Below are positions 24,744 through 33,601 of a stretch of 64,000 nucleotides of DNA, piece by piece. The DNA is from Bacteroidales bacterium (GTDB lineage Bacteria > Bacteroidota > Bacteroidia > Bacteroidales > UBA3663). The translations under genes were made by a program, and so were the position numbers. A model generated the notes under the pieces. The model saw only the letters and a list, made by a program, of their open reading frames with translations, searched no databases and was not told the DNA's origin. Location of the stretch: the NCBI GenBank assembly GCA_017618715.1, contig JAFZTS010000056.1, forward strand, positions 1 through 64,000, given 5' to 3'. Each line of letters starts with the position of its first letter. Within the stretch, counting starts at the first letter, position 1.

Positions 24744-26099
24744 ATGATAGAATATTTTAAAGTTACTAATTACAAGTCTTATCGAGATGAGACGATATTG
24801 TCGTTTGTCGCGTCACGCAAGGAAAGCGGACCCAATAACGACCTGCCATTGTCATGGTATAAAGAAATTGATGGAAAAAGAATTTTGAAACTGTTGATTG
24901 GTGTTGGCCTGAATGGTGCAGGCAAGACCAAAATGCTTAATGCCATTGAATATCTGAAGGAGAAGGCCACCATCAAACCGCAGTTGCCTACCATCCGGAC
25001 AGACTATCAACCCTTCTTGCTTGACAATGAATCGAGAGAGAAAAACACGGAACTTGAGTTGTCTTACTACATCGATGAAACAAACTATATCTATATCCTT
25101 AAGATATCACGCGACCGAATAGAGGAAGAGGAGCTGAAGGTCAAGGGGCGTGGTATGAAAGTCTATTCCAGAAAATACGACAAGGGTACGGAAACGATAA
25201 AGATTTCTTTCGGTAGTGCATGCGACCTGAACGAATCCGATCAGCATGACCTGGAAATCAACATTTGGAACAATGCCACCGTGCTTGCCACTTTCGGTTC
25301 AATGAATCTTGTGAGCAAAATTTTGAAGACAAACTATGACTATTTTGTGAACAGAATCAGTATTGTTCACAAATCCAATATTTCGTTGGCAGAAAGATTA
25401 TCATCGGGAGATCAGGAAAGAGATGACAAGATCAAGGAATTACTGACAAAATTATTGAAAGATGTAGGTTCGAGAATAGTGGATTATCGAATAGAAGAAG
25501 TGAGCATCAATTTAAATGATTTGATAAAAAACGAAACACCGGATATTGTAAAGAATGTTCTCCAACAACAATATCCAGAAGGAAACTTGAAGCAAAAAGT
25601 GGTAAAATTCATTCACGAATTACAAAAAGAATTACCAAAGCAACAAGAGAACGATCCGACCGAATACCAAACGGTCTATCAGTCGTTGGACTTTGATCCC
25701 GAATCGGACGGAACAAAACAAATCATTAAACTTGGACTCGTGCTATATGATATCGCTATGGGTAAAAAAAGTGCCTGTATCGATGAATTCGAGCGTCTAA
25801 TACATTTGAAAGCTGTGGAATTCATCCTGAAAATGTACCTGTCGCTGGCTGTCGATAAAGAGTGTCAATTGTTTGTGGCCACTCATGACCTGATTCTGTT
25901 CGATGGTAAATTCATACGCCAGGATGCTGTGAGGAAATTCCAGAAAGGTGTGGATGGTGTAACGAGAATTCTAAAGAAAAAATATGTTCACCATACGATG
26001 AATTTCCTGAATTCATATAGTGAGGAATTGGATGAAGAATTAGGCAGAGAGGATGACGAGGTTGATTTGTTGAATTATTACAGAGACATGTTCAGCTGA
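24744..26099 (+). CDS. AAA15/21-type ATPase, orphan defence-like protein
   Basis: A 451-aa SMC/OLD-like ATPase. It begins MIEYFKVTNYKSYRDE, typical of the AAA15/AAA21 group. Walker A is GVGLNGAGKT (about 53-62), a signature-like SDGTKQ lies at about 325, Walker B is ACIDEFE (about 344) and a switch histidine is in VATHD (about 379). Homologues often pair with RloB-like, TOPRIM or DUF4435 partners in phage defence. Here no partner gene follows; the next 345 nt hold a candidate small RNA. Base composition is markedly AT-rich compared with neighbours, which suggests transfer. Function in defence is inference. Confidence 0.82.
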   Translation: MIEYFKVTNYKSYRDETILSFVASRKESGPNNDLPLSWYKEIDGKRILKLLIGVGLNGAGKTKMLNAIEYLKEKATIKPQLPTIRTDYQPFLLDNESREKNTELELSYYIDETNYIYILKISRDRIEEEELKVKGRGMKVYSRKYDKGTETIKISFGSACDLNESDQHDLEINIWNNATVLATFGSMNLVSKILKTNYDYFVNRISIVHKSNISLAERLSSGDQERDDKIKELLTKLLKDVGSRIVDYRIEEVSINLNDLIKNETPDIVKNVLQQQYPEGNLKQKVVKFIHELQKELPKQQENDPTEYQTVYQSLDFDPESDGTKQIIKLGLVLYDIAMGKKSACIDEFERLIHLKAVEFILKMYLSLAVDKECQLFVATHDLILFDGKFIRQDAVRKFQKGVDGVTRILKKKYVHHTMNFLNSYSEELDEELGREDDEVDLLNYYRDMFS

Positions 26100-26246
26100 T
26101 TTGACTCCAACTCATAAAACGTTTCTTCGATTGACCTGATTTTGGTATAATATTCATTTGATTTCAACATTATTCGTGGCTTTTTAACCGATTTTGATAA
26201 ATATATTTGCCAAATTCAAGGATTTTCCATTTATTTTACGTTAATT

Positions 26247-26285
26247 TCCCACTTTATTTGAAAAATATTTGCAAATAAAGTGGGA
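26247..26285. repeat. Perfect 14-bp inverted repeat downstream of the ATPase
   Basis: TCCCACTTTATTTG (26247-26260) and CAAATAAAGTGGGA (26272-26285) are exact inverted copies with an 11-nt spacer. The hairpin lies 147 nt after the ATPase stop and covers the -33 box of the next promoter. The 26100-26246 stretch is AT-rich and I see nothing else in it. Confidence 0.8.
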
Positions 26286-26299
26286 TTATTATATATTTG
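26269..26299 (+). promoter_or_regulatory. Promoter with no ORF downstream
   Basis: TTG (26269-26271), 20 bp, TATATTTG (26292-26299), an exact consensus. The first ATG downstream opens a 4-codon frame, and a terminator follows at 26373-26411. Confidence 0.75.
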
Positions 26300-26305
26300 C
26301 ATCCA

Positions 26306-26411
26306 GAAAAATGAAAGTTGGTTGATGATGGTTTGGAATAGAGTTTATATTTGATTTGAACAAGAAAAAAACACGGAAACCCCTGAAGTGATTTAGCGGT
26401 TTCCGTTTTTT
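26306..26411 (+). ncRNA. Candidate small RNA, about 105 nt
   Basis: Bounded by a consensus promoter on the left and a hairpin with a T-run on the right, with no reading frame of useful length. It matches no RNA family I recognise. It lies between the lone AAA ATPase and a convergent helix-turn-helix gene. The start is estimated at about 6-7 nt after the -7 box. Confidence 0.5.
26373..26411. terminator. Intrinsic terminator, both directions
   Basis: Stem ACGGAAACC (26373-26381)/GGTTTCCGT (26398-26406), 16-nt loop, then TTTTTT on the plus strand. An A-run precedes it, so it can also end minus-strand transcription from the gene at 26445. Confidence 0.85.
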
Positions 26412-26444
26412 ATGCAAACTACCCGAAAGATATTCCCCGAATCC

Positions 26445-27962
26445 TTACTCATCTCCCAGTGTTTCGGCGCGGTAGCGGCAGTTGCGAGCATACCTCAAAT
26501 ATTCCAGCTTTCGGTTGAGAGGGAGTATTTTGAGCGAAGAGTGGAAAGTAGAGCGTTGCTTGTAATTCTCGCGCAAGGCATAATAGTCATTCTCCAACCG
26601 GACGATCCTGAGGCTCTCGTGATAATAAATGATATCCTCGACACTCCTCTTGCTGGCATTGGGGTAATACTTATGAACCGTAGCCATAATATCATCAATA
26701 TGTACGGGATCGTCGGGCTGGGCAAGGAAAATGTTCTCGACAATCTCATAGATATCTGTCGGAGCAGCGCATCGGTTGGTAGCATACATACCTGAATAGC
26801 CGCAAGCGCTGACCTCATCGCATTTCTTTAGCAACTTCTTCAACATTTTGACATCCTCGATGGCCCACTTGGGATATTGCGCATTATAGGTCTGTTGCAA
26901 CTCCCACAGATGCATCGGTATGCCGTTGTTGTTGAGAATCTCTACCAGGGCATTGGTTTCGTCAACGCCATTCTTGGTGAAGTGGAAATGATGCTCCTTC
27001 TGCTCTTCGATGCCAAAAAGCTCGTAGGCCAGTGTCGCCATGATATCGAAGATCGCCTTTCGTGTTTCGGGAAATACCGAATCGACATGAGGCAGGACAG
27101 ACAGAAAAGGCACATCGGTGTCCTTGTCGTACCTGCGCTTTGAAGCCGCAATGATAGCTTTGCAACCTTCCGTCCAGTTATACTCCTTTGCATACATACG
27201 GATGGCAAAGGTCTCGTTCATAATCTTGCAAAGGGTGTAATTACTCAGGAGGTTCACCATGGCCAGGAAGCCGTCAAATTCGGTCGTCAGCAACTCGCGC
27301 TGCTTGATCTTGGCATAATCCGATGTCGCACGTGTCAAAATGAGTTCGTCCAACAAGTCATAACGATGCCAATCGGGATTCAACATCAAGTATGGTTCAT
27401 CTTTCAAAATGCGATTACTCAGATAACGACGCACCCTGTCGGGCGAGAGGCCTATCTCCTGCGCGATATCCTCGCTATCCATGGCCTTGTATTTGCCAAT
27501 GCCATGAAACATAGCGTAGATCTTCTCGGCCTTTTTGGTAGCCTTCGAAAGGCGGAGCTCAAGTAGAGCGAACATCGGATAATGACCATATTCAGCCCTG
27601 AAGGTTTCGACGAACTTAGCCTCCGTAGGACTCAGGAATGGGAACTTCTGCATGATTACCTCCACATCAAGCATTTCGACGGGGATATTGGCCACCCTGT
27701 CGTAGATGTGCTGGAATTCGCGCACTCGAAGATAAAGCAACTTGATATCCAAAGGGCGTATGGGACGCTTTATCTTGGAAGCAAACTCCTGGTAGGTAAG
27801 GTTGAAGAAAGGTTCAATATTGCTCAGTTTATAAAACATCGACATGAAAATCACGCGCACCCGAAGGTTGGAGATGCGGCCGATGAACTTGTGTAATTCA
27901 TTTTTTAGAAATACCTCTTTCTCTAAGGATAAAGGTGGCGAATGCTCTTCCATAGTTTTCAT
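26445..27962 (-). CDS. Unrecognised protein with helix-turn-helix segments
   Basis: A 505-aa protein of no family I know. It is mostly helical and strongly charged, with no signal peptide or membrane helix. MDSEDIAQEIGLSPDRVRRY (about 165-185) reads as a sigma-region-4-like or winged helix-turn-helix, and a second candidate is DDIMATVHKYYPNASKRSVE near 450. The ORF is open from 28007, but that start would lie upstream of the promoter, so 27962 (or 27953) is chosen, giving a leader of about 10-20 nt. It is a single-gene unit facing the candidate small RNA. A DNA-binding regulator is a reasonable guess. Confidence 0.7.
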   Translation of the reverse strand: MKTMEEHSPPLSLEKEVFLKNELHKFIGRISNLRVRVIFMSMFYKLSNIEPFFNLTYQEFASKIKRPIRPLDIKLLYLRVREFQHIYDRVANIPVEMLDVEVIMQKFPFLSPTEAKFVETFRAEYGHYPMFALLELRLSKATKKAEKIYAMFHGIGKYKAMDSEDIAQEIGLSPDRVRRYLSNRILKDEPYLMLNPDWHRYDLLDELILTRATSDYAKIKQRELLTTEFDGFLAMVNLLSNYTLCKIMNETFAIRMYAKEYNWTEGCKAIIAASKRRYDKDTDVPFLSVLPHVDSVFPETRKAIFDIMATLAYELFGIEEQKEHHFHFTKNGVDETNALVEILNNNGIPMHLWELQQTYNAQYPKWAIEDVKMLKKLLKKCDEVSACGYSGMYATNRCAAPTDIYEIVENIFLAQPDDPVHIDDIMATVHKYYPNASKRSVEDIIYYHESLRIVRLENDYYALRENYKQRSTFHSSLKILPLNRKLEYLRYARNCRYRAETLGDE

Positions 27963-27976
27963 GAATATTACTGCTG

Positions 27977-28008
27977 CAAAGATACGGCATCTTGTCGAAA
28001 CCACCAAA
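27977..28008 (-). promoter_or_regulatory. Promoter of the helix-turn-helix gene
   Basis: TTTG, 20 bp, TATCTTTG on the minus strand. It decides the start of the downstream gene, because the longest ORF would begin inside it. Confidence 0.8.
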
Positions 28009-28068
28009 TTTTGGTTTCGAAAAATGACGAAATAAGCAGGAAAGAGCGTACAAAGTCAAGTGCAATAA

Positions 28069-28920
28069 TCATTTACTGCGCTTGATGATAATGCCGACGT
28101 ATGTGAGCAGAACAACGTTCATCAGAAGCGCATAAATGATGGCAGGAACCGCAATGACTCCGTTGTTGAAGATGAACGGACTGGATGCGATGGCGATGGC
28201 CTGGGCCGCATTCTGCATACCCACCTCGATGACGATGGTTCGTTTCTCTCGGGTCTCAAGGGCAAAGAGGTGACTGGCGCACCAAGACAGGCCGATTGCA
28301 AGCAGGATCAATGCCGTAAGACAAAAACCAAGGATTCCGAAATTGTCGGCGATAGTGGCATGATGCTGTACGAAGAAGATGCCGGCAAGAAGCATGAGTG
28401 CCGGGAAAGCGATCTTCGACAGCACACGCTCCATACGGGTAGCCACTACAGGCCAGTAATGACGCACGACGATGCCCAATAGTATCGGAATGAGCATGGC
28501 GACGAGATTCTGCACCAGCAAGTTGCCGATAGGCAGATGGATGCCGATGGCTTCACCTGCCCGCATAGTAGCCCAGTCGAGGATCACAGGTACGGTGAAC
28601 AGCGTAATGATGGAACTGAGGGCCGTGAGCGATACAGAGAGGGCCACATCGCCCTTGGCCAGCATAGAGAAGACATTGCTCGACGAGCCGCCTGGGCAAC
28701 AGGCGATGAGCATGATGCCAATGTAGAACAGAGGCGCCAGATGGAACACCTCGGCCAAAGCAAAAGCAATAAGCGGTAGAAGGATGAGCTGACCTGCCAA
28801 GCCCAAAAGGATGGCTTTCGGGCGCTTGAACACCAGCATGAAGTCGTTGGGACGCAACGTAAGTCCCAGATCGAACATCAGGAGAGTCAGAATTGGTAAA
28901 ACAATAAGGATTCCGTTCAT
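28069..28920 (-). CDS. Bile acid:sodium symporter (BASS) family transporter
   Basis: A 283-aa inner-membrane protein with nine to ten hydrophobic helices. The family signature is seen in LIACCPGGSSSNVFSMLAKG (about 75-94), followed by ALSVSLTALSSI, which form the crossing helices and sodium site. Substrates of the family include bile acids, pantoate and other organic anions, so the substrate here is open. The start at 28920 is preferred, because the longer frame would overlap the upstream GH43 gene. It lies 41 nt after that gene with no promoter between. Confidence 0.9.
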   Translation of the reverse strand: MNGILIVLPILTLLMFDLGLTLRPNDFMLVFKRPKAILLGLAGQLILLPLIAFALAEVFHLAPLFYIGIMLIACCPGGSSSNVFSMLAKGDVALSVSLTALSSIITLFTVPVILDWATMRAGEAIGIHLPIGNLLVQNLVAMLIPILLGIVVRHYWPVVATRMERVLSKIAFPALMLLAGIFFVQHHATIADNFGILGFCLTALILLAIGLSWCASHLFALETREKRTIVIEVGMQNAAQAIAIASSPFIFNNGVIAVPAIIYALLMNVVLLTYVGIIIKRSK

Positions 28921-28961
28921 GTTGAGGTTTGCAGATAGCAAGCTGATAGATCGAAATATTC

Positions 28962-30569
28962 TTAATCTTTCAAAAAGTGAAGAAAATTGAGCTGGCAAAT
29001 GGACTGTTTGGGCATCGCAGCATCAAAGACGAAGAAGAGGGCATGCTTCCCATTATAGTATTTCAACTGCTCCACCTCGACAGTTGCAGTTGTAGGGTGC
29101 CCGATGCCTTCGGCGCTCACGTTGATCGAACCGAGACGAACGCCTCCTTCAGCCTCTGACGGGCGGTCGAGGAAGATATCGATGCGACCTGCTACGCCAT
29201 CGGGCGTGTAATCGAGTGCAAGTTTCAACCCCGTCTGGCCAAAGGTCTTGCTGAAGTTGTAGTATTTGTAGCCAACGACCGACCCTGCCGTGTTGTTGAC
29301 CATCGGGCAACGGTTCACGCTGAGGTCATACAGATCGGTGGTGCCTTGGTATTGACCACGGACAATCTGCGTATGCGAACCGGGATAATATACGTTGGGA
29401 TAATTCTGCGTTGCTGGTTCAGGACCCATGTAGTAGCAGGCAATGCCAGCGGAATAGGTCTCGTAGGGATCGAGGCCGTCAAGGAGGAAGCCTTCGGATG
29501 TGAATTCTGCCTCGGAGATCTTGACATAACCGTCTTCACCCGGCACCACCTCTACACGGATGGGAGCAACCATGGCCTGACGTCCATACTCGTCAGTACC
29601 TGCCTGACGATGATAAAAGACGTACCATTGGTCGCCAATCTTACAGATACTGCCGTGGGTGTTTCCGAATGGCGTAGCTGTAGCCACCGTGGTACCATCG
29701 GGACGATGCTCTTTGCCACGGCCATCGATGATGGTTCCTCCGTAAGTCCAAGGGCCGAGAGGATGATTGCCGTAGCAATAGGCCAACGTGTAGTTGCAGC
29801 TGTGCAAACCGTCCTCACCATCGTTGGTGACGCGACTATAGACAAAGACATACTTGTCCTCAATCTTGCGCATCGACGAAGCCTCGAAGAAACGGTAGGT
29901 ATGGTCCTGCTTGCTGCTTGGTATCATGTTCTCGACAATCCTTGTACCTGGTTTCACGGCAGCCATCGTCGTGGGGTCGAGTTCGGCACCATTCGATTGC
30001 TCAAAACCCCAATAGGCGTACGTGCGTCCGTCGGTATCGGTAAAGACAGCTGGGTCGAAGCCCAGGATGCCCACGGTCTGGGTCGGATTGTCGGGGCTCC
30101 AGTTGCAAACCTCGAAAGGACCATCGGGACGACTTGCCTTGGCTACCATCGTCTGTCGACCTCCCGCCTGATTGTTCGGATAGAGGTAATAGGTCTTGGT
30201 GCCATCCTTGTTGACAACCTCGTTGACATCAGGAGCAAAAAGCACATCACCCTTGCCATCGGGATGCAGGTTGTTACCTCGTGCATCTTTCTTCGATTCA
30301 AAAATCACACCATCATAGCGCCAATGGCGAAGGTCATCGACGGGAGCTGACCAAACGACCTGATCCAATCCGCAGTACATGGTGACCAGGTTATCGTGCG
30401 AACCATAGATATAGACGCGGTACTGACCCGGCTGATCGGGGTCTTCGAAGACGTAGGGCTCGCCATCAGGGATGAATTCCCAAAGGGGAAGATAGGGATT
30501 CTGTGCAACGACGATCGTAGCCATCATGGCTAACAATACCGAAGTGAGAAGACGGGAAAAAGTTTTCAT
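28962..30569 (-). CDS. Secreted glycoside hydrolase, GH43-like
   Basis: A 535-aa protein with signal peptide (cut after IVVAQ) and a five-bladed propeller catalytic domain (about 25-365). Likely catalytic acids are Asp in YVFEDPDQPGQYRVYIYG (first blade), Asp in GFDPAVFTDTDGR and Glu in RFFEASSMRKI, fitting the Asp/Asp/Glu triad of clan GH-F. A C-terminal beta-sandwich (about 390-530) resembles a carbohydrate-binding module. Family members are arabinofuranosidases, xylosidases or galactosidases; specificity is not readable. It is cotranscribed with the BASS transporter. Confidence 0.87.
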   Translation of the reverse strand: MKTFSRLLTSVLLAMMATIVVAQNPYLPLWEFIPDGEPYVFEDPDQPGQYRVYIYGSHDNLVTMYCGLDQVVWSAPVDDLRHWRYDGVIFESKKDARGNNLHPDGKGDVLFAPDVNEVVNKDGTKTYYLYPNNQAGGRQTMVAKASRPDGPFEVCNWSPDNPTQTVGILGFDPAVFTDTDGRTYAYWGFEQSNGAELDPTTMAAVKPGTRIVENMIPSSKQDHTYRFFEASSMRKIEDKYVFVYSRVTNDGEDGLHSCNYTLAYCYGNHPLGPWTYGGTIIDGRGKEHRPDGTTVATATPFGNTHGSICKIGDQWYVFYHRQAGTDEYGRQAMVAPIRVEVVPGEDGYVKISEAEFTSEGFLLDGLDPYETYSAGIACYYMGPEPATQNYPNVYYPGSHTQIVRGQYQGTTDLYDLSVNRCPMVNNTAGSVVGYKYYNFSKTFGQTGLKLALDYTPDGVAGRIDIFLDRPSEAEGGVRLGSINVSAEGIGHPTTATVEVEQLKYYNGKHALFFVFDAAMPKQSICQLNFLHFLKD

Positions 30570-30621
30570 AGATTGTCAAGATAATAAATTATAGATGTAG
30601 CAAAGTAATTGTTTGCCCGTG

Positions 30622-30653
30622 CAAAGATAGAGAGTTTTTTTTGTAAATGCAAA
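30622..30653 (-). promoter_or_regulatory. Promoter of the GH43-like gene
   Basis: TTTG, 20 bp, TATCTTTG on the minus strand, in the 159-nt divergent gap. Confidence 0.8.
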
Positions 30654-30669
30654 TTTTCACGCCAAATAT

Positions 30670-30700
30670 TTGGAAGAATAAAAAAATGTGCATATATTTG
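30670..30700 (+). promoter_or_regulatory. Promoter of the PafA-like gene
   Basis: TTG (30670), 20 bp, TATATTTG (30693-30700) on the plus strand, 28 nt before the ATG. It is back-to-back with the GH43 promoter. Confidence 0.8.
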
Positions 30701-30728
30701 CCGCATAACCATAAATTAATTATTCATT

Positions 30729-32210
30729 ATGAAACGAATCTTTTCCGTGATTGTTGCTGCGCTGCTATGCGTATCAGCAGTGGCCGAGATACAGCGGCCT
30801 AAGCTTGTGGTAGGTCTCGTCGTCGATCAGATGCGCTGGGACTACCTTTACTATTATTACGACCAATATGGCGAAGGCGGACTCCGTAAGCTCGTCGATG
30901 ATGGCTTCAGCTTCGAAAACACGATGATCAACTACGTGCCAACCATTACTGCCATTGGTCACACGAGTATCTATACAGGCACGACGCCAGCTCTTCATGG
31001 CATCTGCGGCAACGATTTTTATATCAACGGCAAGCGCACCTACTGCTGCGGCGACGAGACGGTGCAGAGCGTAGGCTCCGACAGCAAGGAGGGACAGATG
31101 TCGCCCCGCAATAATCTAGCCTCAGGTATTGGCGACGTGCTGAAGATTGCCACCGACTACAAGGCCAAGGTCATCGGCGTAGCCCTGAAGGACCGCGCCG
31201 CCATCCTTCCTGCCGGCCATGGCGCAGATGCAGCCTACTGGTGGGACGGTTCGGCCGGCCATTTCGTCAGCTCGACCTACTATATGACCGAGCTGCCCGA
31301 TTGGGTCAAGGAGACCAACAAGAAGATTGGCATAAAGCCCGGTGTTGATATCAAGCGCTCACCCGAAGGTGTCATCAAGACCTTCCAGATGGCTATAGCT
31401 GCCCTCGAGAACGAGCAGATGGGACAGGATGAAATCACCGACATGCTGGCAATCAGCATCTCTTCGACCGACGTCATCGGACATGCTATTGGCACGCGCG
31501 GTCCCGAGAACCAAGCTGTGTATATGGAACTCGACCGCCAGGTGGCCAACTTCATCAAGGTGCTCGACGAGAAGGTGGGCAAGGGCAATTACCTGATGTT
31601 CCTGACAGCCGACCATGGCGGCGCCCACAACCCCAATGTGATGAAGGCTCACAACATTCCTTCGGGCGGTCTCGAGATGTGGAACAAGCTGAAAGGCGTC
31701 GAGGAGGCTGTCAAGGCTCAATTCGGCATCGAAGGTGAAGGCAGGATTATTCTCGCCGAAAATGCCGGACGCATTTACCTCAACCACGAGTTCATCAACG
31801 CAAGCGGCAAAAAGGCTTGCGAAGTCAAGCAGGCAGTAATCAACGAACTCAAGAAGATCGAGGAACTCATCTATGTGGTCGATTTCGAGAAGGCCCTCAC
31901 CACCACCATGCCCCAACTGCTGCGTGAGCGCATCGCCAATGGTTACAATCCTGCTCGAAGCGGCGACATCTTCATCGTCCCCAAGGCTGGCTGGGAGAAC
32001 GTGAGCGACAAGCCCGACTATGTGGGCACCACCCACGGTATGTGGAACCCTTACGATGCACATATCCCATTCGTGCTCTATGGCTGGCATGTTAATCACG
32101 GCGAAACCTCCACTCCTACCTACATTGTCGATATCGCTCCGACTATCTGCGAATTGCTCCACATCCAGATGCCGAACTCCTGCATCGGCGATGCCAAGAA
32201 GATGAAGTGA
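30729..32210 (+). CDS. PafA-like alkaline phosphatase (type I phosphodiesterase superfamily)
   Basis: A 493-aa periplasmic enzyme with signal peptide (cut near AVAEI). The metal site begins at VVDQMRWDYL. The nucleophile Thr lies in NYVPTITAIGHTSIYTGTTP (about 76-80), followed by the Asn of GNDFY. The C-terminal metal ligands are in DVIGHAIG, TADHGG and GTTHGMWNPYD. PafA-type enzymes release phosphate from monoesters and are calcium-independent phosphatases in Bacteroidetes; phosphodiesterase activity is an alternative. Single-gene unit. Confidence 0.92.
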   Translation: MKRIFSVIVAALLCVSAVAEIQRPKLVVGLVVDQMRWDYLYYYYDQYGEGGLRKLVDDGFSFENTMINYVPTITAIGHTSIYTGTTPALHGICGNDFYINGKRTYCCGDETVQSVGSDSKEGQMSPRNNLASGIGDVLKIATDYKAKVIGVALKDRAAILPAGHGADAAYWWDGSAGHFVSSTYYMTELPDWVKETNKKIGIKPGVDIKRSPEGVIKTFQMAIAALENEQMGQDEITDMLAISISSTDVIGHAIGTRGPENQAVYMELDRQVANFIKVLDEKVGKGNYLMFLTADHGGAHNPNVMKAHNIPSGGLEMWNKLKGVEEAVKAQFGIEGEGRIILAENAGRIYLNHEFINASGKKACEVKQAVINELKKIEELIYVVDFEKALTTTMPQLLRERIANGYNPARSGDIFIVPKAGWENVSDKPDYVGTTHGMWNPYDAHIPFVLYGWHVNHGETSTPTYIVDIAPTICELLHIQMPNSCIGDAKKMK

Positions 32211-32226
32211 CAAATACATTTAACGA

Positions 32227-32262
32227 CATCGGGCCTAATGGAAATCTCCATCGGGTCCGATG
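32227..32262 (+). terminator. Probable hairpin after the PafA-like gene
   Basis: CATCGGGCC (32227-32235) pairs with GGTCCGATG (ending 32262) over 9 bp with one G-U. There is no T-run. It lies 17 nt past the stop. Confidence 0.5.
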
Positions 32263-32287
32263 CTGTTAATATGGCCTTGATTGCCGT

Positions 32288-32332
32288 TATAGTTACTATA
32301 TTTACTATAGTGACTATAGCTACTATATAGCC
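32288..32332. repeat. 9-bp tandem array, TATAGT type
   Basis: Five 9-bp units: TATAGTTAC, TATATTTAC, TATAGTGAC, TATAGCTAC, TATATAGCC. It begins 6 nt after the stop codon of the minus-strand alanine dehydrogenase gene, in a convergent gap. Confidence 0.87.
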
Positions 32333-32338
32333 TATCCA

Positions 32339-33445
32339 CTAAAGCGCTACCGGTTCATACTCCATGCCGAACGCCTCGGCCACCGCCTTGAAGGTGACCT
32401 TGCCATCCACCACATTCAATCCGAGATAAAGTGCATGGTCGTCGCGGCAAGCCTGCTGCCATCCCTTGTCGGCCAAAGCAATGGCATAACGCAATGTTGC
32501 ATTCGTCAGAGCCATCGTAGAAGTGTGCGAAACAGCTCCCGGAATATTGGCCACGCAGTAATGGATGATACCATCAATCTTGTAGATCGGATCCTCGTGA
32601 GTCGTCGGACGTGAAGTCTCGAAGCAACCGCCCTGGTCGATAGCCACATCGACTAGCACCGTGCCGGGCTCCATCAGACTTAACATGTCGCGTGTGATAA
32701 GATGCGGACACTTGGCACCTGGGATGAGAACCGAACCAACGACAACATCGACCGTGGGCAACAGCTTGCGGATGTTGTGGTCGGTCGAATAGACGGTGTG
32801 GACATTAGGAGGCAACTCCATGCCGAGCTGGCGCAAGCGAGGCAGGTTGACGTCAGCAATAATCACGCTGGCACCCAATCCGGCAGCCATGCGAGCTGCG
32901 GCTTCTCCCACCGTGCCGCCGCCGAGAACGAGCACACGTGCTGGCTCTACTCCAGGCACGCCGCTGATGAGCTTGCCCTTGCCGCCCTTGGTCTTCTGGA
33001 GATAATAGGCGCCATTCAGCGTAGCCATGCGACCTGCCACCTCGCTCATCGGGATGAGCAGCGGCAAAGAGCGATCGGCCTTCTGTACCGTCTCGTAGGC
33101 AATGCAAATGGCACCACTCTTCAACATGGCTTCCGTGAGTTCACGCTCACACGCGAAATGGAAATAGGTAAAGACAACCTGTCCCTTACGTATCAAAGGA
33201 TATTCAGGTTCAATAGGCTCCTTCACCTTCACAATCATATCGGCTGCAGCATAGACCTCCTCCATTGTTGGCATAATCTCAGCACCAGCTTCAACATACT
33301 CCTTGTCGGGGAAACCGCTGCCATCACCTGCCGTGTGCTGCACATAGACAGCATGTCCGTGCTTCACAAGTTCAGCTACTCCTGCGGGAGTCATGCCTAC
33401 ACGGCTCTCGCCCTGTTTGATTTCTTTTGGGATTCCAACTTTCAT
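32339..33445 (-). CDS. ald: Alanine dehydrogenase
   Basis: A 368-aa NAD-dependent enzyme interconverting alanine and pyruvate plus ammonia. The N-terminus MKVGIPKEIKQGESRVGMTP is diagnostic of the AlaDH/PNT family. The catalytic Lys lies in KVKEPI and the active His in YFHFACERELTE. The NAD-binding loop is RVLVLGGGTVGEAAARMA. Length fits alanine dehydrogenase rather than transhydrogenase. Single-gene unit. Confidence 0.95.
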   Translation of the reverse strand: MKVGIPKEIKQGESRVGMTPAGVAELVKHGHAVYVQHTAGDGSGFPDKEYVEAGAEIMPTMEEVYAAADMIVKVKEPIEPEYPLIRKGQVVFTYFHFACERELTEAMLKSGAICIAYETVQKADRSLPLLIPMSEVAGRMATLNGAYYLQKTKGGKGKLISGVPGVEPARVLVLGGGTVGEAAARMAAGLGASVIIADVNLPRLRQLGMELPPNVHTVYSTDHNIRKLLPTVDVVVGSVLIPGAKCPHLITRDMLSLMEPGTVLVDVAIDQGGCFETSRPTTHEDPIYKIDGIIHYCVANIPGAVSHTSTMALTNATLRYAIALADKGWQQACRDDHALYLGLNVVDGKVTFKAVAEAFGMEYEPVAL

Positions 33446-33489
33446 AGTATTTTCCTTTCAAAGTTTTGTGTTTTTACGGTTATCTGGTG

Positions 33490-33519
33490 CAAAGATAATA
33501 ATTATTTCGAATCAACAAA
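33490..33519 (-). promoter_or_regulatory. Promoter of ald
   Basis: TATCTTTG on the minus strand (33490-33497) with a TTTTG about 18 bp upstream, slightly short of the usual 19-21. Confidence 0.6.
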
Positions 33520-33601
33520 ATAGATGCATTCGTTTTTTGTTGCAGTCCATTCAATTATAGCGTCATTTGTCATGTCCACATGCGACATGAATAATCTCTT
33601 T

